Of a stretch of DNA of 5,005 nucleotides, positions 1-5,005 are shown one piece after another. The DNA comes from Puia dinghuensis (GTDB lineage: Bacteria > Bacteroidota > Bacteroidia > Chitinophagales > Chitinophagaceae), in contig JAMFRX010000460.1 of NCBI GenBank assembly GCA_026224995.1, positions 1 through 5,005 of the forward strand. The letters are read 5' to 3'. A model generated the notes under the pieces. It was given only the letters and a program-made list of their open reading frames with translations. It did no database searches and was not told where the DNA came from. A program made the position numbers and the translations under genes. Within the stretch, counting starts at the first letter, position 1. Each line of letters opens with the position of its first letter.

Positions 1-247
1 GCCGCTCCATGCGCTCGCCGGCTTCACCCGTATCCACCTCCTGGCCGGCGAGAAGAAGATCGTATCCTTCACCTTGGCCTCCAGGCAGCTTTCGCAGGTC
101 GACGAATCCGGCAATCGTAGCGAAACCCCCGGTAAGATCGAAGTCTTCGCCGGCGGCGGCCAACCCCTGCCCGCCGCCCTGGCCGACGGATCGGTCATAT
201 CCAGGACCCTATCCATCACCGGTAAACAATTCACACTTGCCCAATAA
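1..247 (+). CDS. Glycoside hydrolase family 3 protein, C-terminal fragment (Fn3-like domain)
   Basis: The first 247 bases hold the last 81 codons of a gene that begins outside the window; the frame starts at base 2 and ends at TAA 245-247. The peptide reads like the fibronectin-III-like domain that closes GH3 beta-glycosidases: LAGFTR (fragment residues 5-10), LLAGEKKIVSFTL (13-25), a polar turn, then PGKIEVFAGGG (43-53) and a final beta strand ending in ITGKQFTLAQ. GH3 enzymes are usually exported in Bacteroidota and cleave beta-glucosides, beta-xylosides or related linkages with retention. The catalytic Asp and Glu lie upstream, so substrate specificity cannot be judged here. Its stop is 10 bp before the next start, which supports co-transcription. 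The family call is good for the domain, but other enzymes can carry this Fn3-like module. Confidence 0.8.
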   Translation, partial: PLHALAGFTRIHLLAGEKKIVSFTLASRQLSQVDESGNRSETPGKIEVFAGGGQPLPAALADGSVISRTLSITGKQFTLAQ

Positions 248-257
248 AAATAAACAT
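248..257 (+). promoter_or_regulatory. A-rich leader before the enolase-superfamily start; no Shine-Dalgarno
   Basis: The ten bases between the GH3 stop and ATG 258 are only A, T and C, mostly A, and contain no GGAGG-like element. Bacteroidota commonly initiate translation from such A-rich leaders without anti-SD pairing. This supports ATG 258 as the start and argues against a separate promoter in this gap. Confidence 0.5.
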
Positions 258-353
258 ATGACATCCAATCGACGCGAACTCATTAAAATGCTCGGCCTCG
301 GCTCTGCCGCCTCTCTTGTCGGCGCCCTTGCCCCGACGTCCAAAGCCTCAGCC
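258..353 (+). other. Twin-arginine (Tat) signal peptide of the enolase-superfamily protein
   Basis: The first 32 codons encode an n-region with N-R-R-E-L-I-K, close to the Tat consensus S/T-R-R-x-F-L-K, then a mildly hydrophobic stretch (MLGLGSAASLVGAL) and an A-S-A cleavage-like site at residues 30-32. Tat carries folded proteins, which suits an enzyme that may load its metal in the cytoplasm. An Ala/Pro/Lys-rich linker of about 20 residues follows before the conserved fold begins. The exact cleavage point is an estimate. Confidence 0.8.
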
Positions 354-1625
354 GCACCTAAGGCCGCACCCGAAAACCGCGACAAGACCACGCCGTCCTA
401 TGCCACCGGCCTTCCACCCGTCACCATCCGCTCGGTGAAGGCCATCGCCACCGCCCCGATGGGCGCCAATTTAGTCGTCGTAAAAGTGGAAACCTCCGAA
501 CCCGGCCTCTACGGCCTCGGCTGCGCCACCTTCACCCAGCGGGCCGAGGTAGTCGTCACGGCCATCAACAGCTATATGCCTGACTTCTGCGTCGGCAAGG
601 ACGTCGACAACATCGAAGACCTCTGGCAGGCTTTCTTCGTCAGCTCCTACTGGCGCAATGGCCCCGTCCTCAACAACGCCCTCAGCGGCCTCAACCAGGC
701 TCTCTGGGACATCAAGGGCAAACGCGCCAACATGCCCGTATACCAGCTATTGGGCGGAAAGGCCCGCTTCGCCGTTGACTGCTACGCTCACGCCGATGGA
801 AAGTCGCCGGAAGAAGTGGCGGCGAACACCCAGAAATATATGTCCGACGGCTTCCGTTACGTCCGCATCCAGCAGGGCGGCTATGGTTCTTTGCAACTGG
901 CCAAGCAGCCCGATTGGAAAGATGCGGGCTTCGGTCGTCCAACGGATGATTTCATGGACGCCCGCGCCTATGTGAAGGCCATCCCCAAGCTGTTCGAGAC
1001 GGTCCGTAAGACCTGCGGCGAAGAAGTAGAGCTCCTGCACGATACCCATGAACGTGTGCAGCCCCAGGATATGATCAATATGTGCAAACGACTGGAAGAG
1101 TTCGACCCTTATTGGATAGAAGATCCCCTGACCCCGGAGAACATGCACCTCTTCCCGCAGCTTCGCGCGGCGACGACGGTGCCCTTCGCCATGGGCGAGC
1201 TCTTCAACAATCCCAATGAGTTCGTGGACTATATGGCCCGGCGCGATTTCGACTATTTCCGCTGCCATGTCTCCCAGATCGGCGGCATCACGCCCGCGAT
1301 CAAAGTGGCTCACCTCGGCGAATTCTTCAACGTCCGCTCCGGCTGGCATGGTCCCGGTGACGTCTCTCCCGTAGGCCATGCCGCGCAATGTCATATAGAT
1401 CTCGCCATCTGGAATTTCGGCGTACAGGAATCCATCTTCTTCAACGACCAGATAAAAGAAGTATTTCCTGGCACCCCTGAGCTCAAAAAAGGCTATATGT
1501 ACATCAACGAAGCCCCGGGCCTCGGCGTAGACCTCAATGAGAAGCTGGCGGCAAAATATCCGATTAACAACAATGCCGGTAAGTGGACCCTCCGCAAAAG
1601 GGACGGCACGATCATCAGGCCTTAA
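258..1625 (+). CDS. Tat-exported enolase-superfamily protein, mannonate/gluconate dehydratase (ManD)-like
   Basis: This 455-residue protein belongs to the mandelate racemase/muconate lactonizing branch of the enolase superfamily and most resembles the D-mannonate dehydratase (ManD/RspA) subgroup. These Mg2+ enzymes abstract the proton next to a sugar-acid carboxylate and eliminate water to give a 2-keto-3-deoxy acid. An N-terminal capping domain (about 54-170, with SYWRNGPVLNNALSG at 130-144 and ALWDIKGKR at 148-156) precedes the barrel. The three metal ligands are D262 (HDTHE), E288 (WIEDP) and E314 (MGELF), spaced 26 and 26 as in known ManDs. H264 follows the first ligand by two residues, and WHGPGDVSPVGH lies at 363-374. 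ATG 258 is chosen because it opens a Tat signal (NRRELIK at 4-10, hydrophobic 11-25, ASA near 32); the open frame upstream of it overlaps the GH3 gene. The loop after R203 departs from the ManD pattern I remember, so mannonate may not be the substrate; gluconate or another aldonate is possible, and racemase or non-catalytic roles are not excluded. Confidence 0.88.
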   Translation: MTSNRRELIKMLGLGSAASLVGALAPTSKASAAPKAAPENRDKTTPSYATGLPPVTIRSVKAIATAPMGANLVVVKVETSEPGLYGLGCATFTQRAEVVVTAINSYMPDFCVGKDVDNIEDLWQAFFVSSYWRNGPVLNNALSGLNQALWDIKGKRANMPVYQLLGGKARFAVDCYAHADGKSPEEVAANTQKYMSDGFRYVRIQQGGYGSLQLAKQPDWKDAGFGRPTDDFMDARAYVKAIPKLFETVRKTCGEEVELLHDTHERVQPQDMINMCKRLEEFDPYWIEDPLTPENMHLFPQLRAATTVPFAMGELFNNPNEFVDYMARRDFDYFRCHVSQIGGITPAIKVAHLGEFFNVRSGWHGPGDVSPVGHAAQCHIDLAIWNFGVQESIFFNDQIKEVFPGTPELKKGYMYINEAPGLGVDLNEKLAAKYPINNNAGKWTLRKRDGTIIRP

Positions 1626-1635
1626 ACGCTCAACA

Positions 1636-2598
1636 ATGAAGCCTATCTTTCTTATAGTATGCATCCTGGCTGCGCGGCTCACCTGCCCAGCCCAGTCATT
1701 CCCCCAGGCCGATATCTCCAACGGGATCGTCCACGCCCGCTTTTACCTTCCCGATACCGCAAAAGGGTATTACCGCAGCACGCGGTTCGACTGGTCCGGT
1801 GTCATGCCCTCCCTGGAATACAAAGGCCATAGCTATTTCGGTCAGTGGTTTCCCCGGTATGATCCCACCCTCAACGACGCGATCATGGGCCCTGTGGAAT
1901 CGTTCTCGCCGCTGGGCTATGACCAGGCGATAGCAGGTGGAACCTTCGTGCAGATTGGGGTAGGAGTGCTCAGAAAGCCGGATACTGCGGCTTATAGGCC
2001 CTTTAGGTATTATCCCATCCAAAACGCCGGGTCCTGGCAGGTAAACCCTTCGAGATCCGGTGTGGAATTCCGGCATACGCTGGAGGATAAGGATTACGGC
2101 TATGTCTATACGAAGACGGTCTCCCTTACCAAAGGCGAACCCGAGCTCGTGATCGCCCATAGCCTGCGCAACACTGGCCATACCGCTATCGAGTCGGATG
2201 TCTTCGACCATAATTTCTTCCTGACGGATAGCCAGTCTCTCGCTCCGGGCATCCTACTGAAGTTTCGCTTTACGCTGGTGCCGGAACAGGCACGCGGCCT
2301 GGACGACCTCGCGGCGATCCGCGGCGATTCGATCATCCTCCTCCGGCCTTTCGGACAGCGTGAGTCGGTATATGCCATTCTGCACGGTTATGGCAACACC
2401 GAAAAAGATTATGACATCCGGCTGGAGAATCACATTACGGGTGCGGCCGTCCGCATCCGCGCCGACAAGCCTTTATCTGAACTGATCTTCTGGGGCTCGG
2501 TGAAGACCCTATGCCCCGAACCCTATATCCATGTAAGCGTGTCGCCGGGGCAGACCTTTACCTGGACCATCCGCTATGAATTCTATACGATAAAATAA
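1636..2598 (+). CDS. Secreted galactose-mutarotase-like (aldose 1-epimerase fold) protein
   Basis: This 320-residue protein has a signal peptide (hydrophobic IFLIVCILAARL at 4-15, likely cut near CPAQ at 17-20). The Cys at 17 lacks a good lipobox, so I read it as signal peptidase I type. The rest looks like an all-beta galactose-mutarotase-like fold: FDHNFFLTDSQ at 190-200 occupies the place of the GalM 'NHxYF' strand with its catalytic His, and the end (VSPGQTFTWTIRYEF, 302-316) matches the closing strands of aldose epimerases. E295 in CPEPYI is a candidate for the second catalytic residue. Such proteins interconvert sugar anomers or, in divergent forms, only bind carbohydrate. Sequence divergence from true GalM is strong, so 'epimerase' is a fold-based call. 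ATG 1636 is chosen because it starts the signal peptide 10 bp after the previous stop; the frame opens earlier but overlaps that gene. Its stop overlaps the next start by one base. Confidence 0.7.
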   Translation: MKPIFLIVCILAARLTCPAQSFPQADISNGIVHARFYLPDTAKGYYRSTRFDWSGVMPSLEYKGHSYFGQWFPRYDPTLNDAIMGPVESFSPLGYDQAIAGGTFVQIGVGVLRKPDTAAYRPFRYYPIQNAGSWQVNPSRSGVEFRHTLEDKDYGYVYTKTVSLTKGEPELVIAHSLRNTGHTAIESDVFDHNFFLTDSQSLAPGILLKFRFTLVPEQARGLDDLAAIRGDSIILLRPFGQRESVYAILHGYGNTEKDYDIRLENHITGAAVRIRADKPLSELIFWGSVKTLCPEPYIHVSVSPGQTFTWTIRYEFYTIK

Positions 2599-2600
2599 TG
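2596..2600 (+). promoter_or_regulatory. Stop/start overlap (TAATG) coupling the mutarotase-like and PQQ genes
   Basis: The TAA of the mutarotase-like gene (2596-2598) shares its last A with ATG 2598-2600 of the PQQ gene. This arrangement usually goes with translational coupling, so the two products are likely made together. A second in-frame ATG at 2604 would give a protein two residues shorter with an equally good lipoprotein signal, so the exact start is undecided. Confidence 0.65.
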
Positions 2601-2660
2601 CTCATGAGATTCCGTTCGCTCTCTGCCCTCCTCTGTGCCCTGTCGATCCTTTCCGCCTGC
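2598..2660 (+). other. Lipoprotein signal peptide with LSAC lipobox
   Basis: The start encodes MLMRFR, then a hydrophobic run (LSALLCALSILSA) ending in L-S-A-C with Cys at residue 21, the site of lipidation and signal peptidase II cleavage. The residues after Cys are HHPHGES. There is no acidic cluster like the Bacteroidota surface-export signal, so a periplasm-facing location is more likely than the cell surface. Confidence 0.85.
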
Positions 2661-5005
2661 CATCACCCTCATGGCGAATCGACCGACTATCCCGTCTACG
2701 GTGGGAATAAAGGGAACAACCGCTATTCCCCGCTCCGGCAGATCAACCTTGCTAATGTAGCCGATCTGCAGCCTGCCTGGATCTACAATTCCGCGGACAC
2801 CGCGCAAACAAGCAGCTCGACCGGCTCCCGCCACCGCCAGGAACATGAGATCCAATGCCAGCCCATCGTGGTCGACGGCGTACTCTATGGCCTCAGTCCT
2901 ACGTTGAAATTGTTCGCCGTCCGCGCGGCTACCGGTGAAGAGCTCTGGAAGTTCGATCCTTTCCATTTTGCCGCTCCCCGGTTCAATCAATCCCGTGGGC
3001 TAACCTACTGGACGGATGGCAAAGATCGCCGCATCTTCTTCGCTGCAGGCTCCAATCTTTATTGTGTAAATGCACTCACCGGCACAGTGGTGCCGACCTT
3101 CGGCAGAGATGGCAGGATATCGCTCTACTCCGGACTGGATATCAATCACCGCGTGGACGACCTCTATGTCACCGCTACCTCTCCCGGCATCATCTACAAG
3201 AATACTATCATCATCGGCTCGGCCGTGTCCGAATCCGGCGATGCCGCTCCGGGCTATGTCCGGGGATTCGATGTGCTCACCGGTAAAATGGTCTGGATCT
3301 TTCATACCATCCCCCAACCCGGCGAACCGGGCTACGAGACCTGGCCCAAGGACGCCTACAAATGGGCAGGCGGCACCAACAACTGGAGCGGCATGTCGCT
3401 TGATGAAAAACGCGGACTCGTATATTTCGGCACGGGTTCCCCCTCTTCCGATTTCTATGGCGGCGACCGTGCTGGCAGCAACTTGTTCTCGGATTGCATC
3501 ATGGCCCTCGATGCGGCTACCGGTAAGGTAAGATGGTATTATCAGACCATCCACCACGATCTCTGGGACCGGGACATCCCCTGCCCGCCCAACCTTACGA
3601 CCATCATCCATGACGGCAAGAGAACCGACGTGGTCGTACAGGCTACCAAAGACGGACTGCTCTATGTCCTGGACCGCGACAGCGGGGTCTCGCTGTTCCC
3701 GGTAGAAGAACGCCCCGTACCCGTGAAGGGTCTTCCCGGCGAACATCCCTGGGCCACGCAGCGTTACCCGTCGAAGCCGCTGCCTCTTTCCCATCAGACC
3801 ATCAGCGATTCCGACCTCACCGATATCTCTCCTACGGCGCATGCCTACGTGCAGAAGCTTTACGACCAGGCCACAAAAGGAGAAAGAAACAAATTCCTGG
3901 CTCCCGATACCACCGGCACCGTGCTCGTCGGCTATAGCGGGGGAGCGGAATGGGGCGGCAACGCCGTCGACTCGGATGGCATCCTCTATCAAAATGCCAA
4001 TGACGCTCCCTGGCTGCTGCGCATGATCTCCATGAAAGAGAGACAAAAAGAGATAGCAGCTCTTTCCGAAGGATATGGACTCTATATCACCAACTGCTCC
4101 GCCTGTCATGGCGCCGACAGAAAAGGCAACGGACACGAAATTCCCGCTCTGCTTGACGTAGGCCAGCGTCTTAAACCCGTGGAGATCGCTTCCATCGTCA
4201 AGAATGGCCAGGCCAGGATGCCCTCCTTCCAGCAGCTGCCCGACCAACAACGCGCGGCCATCATCAACTTCCTGCTGAATGGGCACGGCGGTGCCCGCAT
4301 AGCCGCCGAACACCGCGACACGGCCGTCCGCACGGGCCCGCAAAGACCTACGATACACCTGCCCTTTCCCTACTCTCCGCCATACGTTAGCAGGGTCTGG
4401 GACAAGCTCACCGACTCCGACGGCTATCCCGGCATCAAGCCACCATGGGGAACGCTCAATGCCATCGACCTGAAAACGGGCGATTACCGCTGGCGGGTGC
4501 CGCTGGGCGAATTCCCGGAGCTCACCAAAAAAGGGATACCCGTCACCGGCATGGAATCCTATGGCGGCCCCCTGGCGACGGCCGGCGGCCTGATCTTCAT
4601 CGCCGGCACCCGCGACGAGCTGATCCGCGCCTTCGACAAGAATACCGGTAAGGTCGTGTGGCAATACCACCTTCCCAATGCCGCTTTCTCAACTCCTATT
4701 ACTTATGCCATCGATGGCGTCCAATACATCGCCATAGCGGCAGGCGGGGGTAGGGGACTCAAGACCGGCGGCAACTATCTGGCCTTCTGCCTGCCGGAAA
4801 AAGACCTCGGCGGAATCAGCCCGCCAGCGCCAGCTTCGGGCGCCGATCCAAAACAGGGCGGAGCAGCAGGTCCTGCTTCCCCATCCGGTCCAGGTGGCCA
4901 GGTCACCTCCAATGGCCCACATTCCCCATCTGGTCCCGGCGGCTGGATCCTCATGGCCTTCTTCACCATCTTAGCCATTCTGTTCCGCCGCTCGCCGGTG
5001 CTAAA
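2598..5005 (+). CDS. PQQ-dependent (quinoprotein glucose dehydrogenase-like) lipoprotein with inserted cytochrome c domain; 3' end outside the window
   Basis: The frame is open for 802 codons with no stop before the window ends. It encodes a lipoprotein (lipobox L18-S-A-C21) with a PQQ beta-propeller like membrane glucose dehydrogenase. Blade motifs of the form TGxxxW recur: TGEELW (112-117), TGKMVW (228-233), TGKVRW (308-313), TGDYRW (627-632) and TGKVVW (683-688). NNWSGM (261-266), DFYGGDR (285-291), HHDLWDRD (319-326, with the presumed catalytic Asp) and ATKDGLLYVLDR (349-360, with the PQQ-contacting Lys) are family hallmarks. A c-type cytochrome domain (about 487-562) sits between late blades. 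The enzyme should oxidise an aldose at C1 in the periplasm and pass electrons through its heme to the respiratory chain; the sugar is not certain. C329 stands in DIPCPPN, where I recall Ala as usual. After the last blade (NYLAFCLP, 726-733) comes an unusual linker and hydrophobic tail. Confidence 0.92.
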   Translation, partial: MLMRFRSLSALLCALSILSACHHPHGESTDYPVYGGNKGNNRYSPLRQINLANVADLQPAWIYNSADTAQTSSSTGSRHRQEHEIQCQPIVVDGVLYGLSPTLKLFAVRAATGEELWKFDPFHFAAPRFNQSRGLTYWTDGKDRRIFFAAGSNLYCVNALTGTVVPTFGRDGRISLYSGLDINHRVDDLYVTATSPGIIYKNTIIIGSAVSESGDAAPGYVRGFDVLTGKMVWIFHTIPQPGEPGYETWPKDAYKWAGGTNNWSGMSLDEKRGLVYFGTGSPSSDFYGGDRAGSNLFSDCIMALDAATGKVRWYYQTIHHDLWDRDIPCPPNLTTIIHDGKRTDVVVQATKDGLLYVLDRDSGVSLFPVEERPVPVKGLPGEHPWATQRYPSKPLPLSHQTISDSDLTDISPTAHAYVQKLYDQATKGERNKFLAPDTTGTVLVGYSGGAEWGGNAVDSDGILYQNANDAPWLLRMISMKERQKEIAALSEGYGLYITNCSACHGADRKGNGHEIPALLDVGQRLKPVEIASIVKNGQARMPSFQQLPDQQRAAIINFLLNGHGGARIAAEHRDTAVRTGPQRPTIHLPFPYSPPYVSRVWDKLTDSDGYPGIKPPWGTLNAIDLKTGDYRWRVPLGEFPELTKKGIPVTGMESYGGPLATAGGLIFIAGTRDELIRAFDKNTGKVVWQYHLPNAAFSTPITYAIDGVQYIAIAAGGGRGLKTGGNYLAFCLPEKDLGGISPPAPASGADPKQGGAAGPASPSGPGGQVTSNGPHSPSGPGGWILMAFFTILAILFRRSPVL
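4056..4283 (+). other. Cytochrome c domain inserted in the PQQ propeller
   Basis: Residues 487-562 of the PQQ protein form a compact class I-like cytochrome c module. CSACH at 500-504 gives the two thioether Cys (500, 503) and the axial His (504). ARMPSF at 539-544 offers M541 as the sixth ligand. It is followed by a typical C-terminal helix (LPDQQRAAIINFLL). The propeller resumes afterwards (PPWGTLNAIDL, 615-625), so the heme domain is an insertion, not a terminal fusion. This arrangement is common in quinoprotein dehydrogenases of Bacteroidota and Planctomycetes. Confidence 0.92.
4877..4943 (+). repeat. Two 22-bp direct repeats encoding SPSGPGG in the linker of the PQQ protein
   Basis: Copies at 4877-4898 and 4922-4943 agree at 19 of 22 bases and are 45 bp (15 codons) apart. 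All three differences fall at third codon positions and are synonymous, so both copies encode S-P-S-G-P-G-G (residues 761-767 and 776-782). The surrounding stretch (about 738-782) is rich in Pro, Gly, Ser and Ala and is probably a flexible spacer. Confidence 0.85.
4944..4991 (+). other. C-terminal hydrophobic segment followed by Arg-Arg (anchor or sorting tail)
   Basis: Residues 783-796 of the PQQ protein (WILMAFFTILAILF) are almost all hydrophobic. They follow directly on the second GPGG motif and are followed by R797-R798. The order Gly-Gly, hydrophobic helix, basic cluster is that of GlyGly-CTERM type sorting signals and of simple tail anchors. At 14 residues the helix is short for a full membrane span. 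The gene is still open at the window edge, so it could also be the first helix of a larger membrane domain. Confidence 0.6.

Noticed and set aside
9..257. N-terminal extension of the enolase-superfamily frame to an upstream ATG
   Set aside because: The extra 83 residues overlap the GH3 C-terminus in another frame and read as Pro/Ser-rich nonsense. The Tat signal begins exactly at ATG 258.
1537..1635. Earlier ATG for the mutarotase-like gene
   Set aside because: It would overlap the conserved end of the previous gene and bury the signal peptide 33 residues inside the protein. ATG 1636 fits the signal peptide and the 10-bp spacing.
747..1721. Open frame of 324 codons on the - strand
   Set aside because: It is antisense to the enolase-superfamily gene, whose metal ligands and conserved motifs are intact, and it runs across the gap into the next gene. 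No family resemblance was seen.
3062..3531. Small + strand open frames inside the PQQ gene
   Set aside because: They are out-of-frame readings of propeller coding sequence, with biased Pro/Ser/Arg composition and no domains.
3000..4670. Long open frame (556 codons) on the - strand opposite the PQQ gene
   Set aside because: It lies wholly inside a gene with clear propeller and heme motifs on the + strand. Its protein is low-complexity Gly/Ala/Val/Asp-rich with no recognisable domain, as expected from the GC-rich codon pattern of the sense strand.
4865..4877. Short palindrome AGCAGG-T-CCTGCT
   Set aside because: The one-base loop cannot form a normal hairpin, there is no T-tract, and it lies within an open coding frame.
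4892..4908. Possible hairpin AGGTG...CACCT
   Set aside because: The stem has only five pairs and there is no downstream U-run. It is inside the linker coding sequence, so it is unlikely to be a terminator.
4689..4978. Two - strand open frames with repeated PPGPDGE-like peptides
   Set aside because: The apparent peptide repeat is only the reverse complement of the SPSGPGG-coding repeats on the + strand.
5002..5004. TAA at the window edge as the stop of the PQQ gene
   Set aside because: It is out of frame: the PQQ codon here is CTA at 5001-5003, so the gene stays open at the end.

Overview
The window holds four genes, all on the + strand, packed end to end like one operon: the tail of a GH3-type glycoside hydrolase (to 247), a Tat-exported enolase-superfamily sugar-acid dehydratase-like protein (258-1625), a secreted galactose-mutarotase-like protein (1636-2598), and a PQQ-dependent dehydrogenase lipoprotein with an inserted cytochrome c domain (2598 to the window edge, still open). 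Gene spacings are 10 bp, 10 bp and a 1-base stop/start overlap. No RNA gene, insertion sequence, CRISPR array or convincing terminator is visible, and no gene-free stretch exceeds about 10 bp.

The organism is most likely a GC-rich member of the Bacteroidota, perhaps Chitinophagaceae. The reasons are start codons with no clear Shine-Dalgarno sequence (the one at 258 has an A-rich leader), signal peptides ending in '-AQ' or a lipobox Cys, and the gene mix (GH3, Tat-type enolase-superfamily protein, cytochrome-fused PQQ propeller). The phylum call is an inference from style, not from a marker gene.

The genes suggest a joint job outside the cytoplasm. The GH3 enzyme would release a sugar from a beta-linked glycoside, the mutarotase-like protein could interconvert its anomers, the PQQ enzyme could oxidise C1 to a lactone or aldonic acid and pass electrons to its own heme domain, and the dehydratase-like enzyme could turn the acid into a 2-keto-3-deoxy acid. 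Every complete product carries an export signal, so this would be a periplasmic, non-phosphorylating oxidative sugar route. Each step follows from its family; the linked pathway is my inference.

The oddest local feature is the end of the PQQ gene. After the last propeller blade it continues into a Gly/Pro/Ser-rich linker with a duplicated SPSGPGG motif, then a hydrophobic segment followed by Arg-Arg. This looks like a C-terminal membrane anchor or GlyGly-CTERM-like sorting tail on a protein that already has an N-terminal lipobox.
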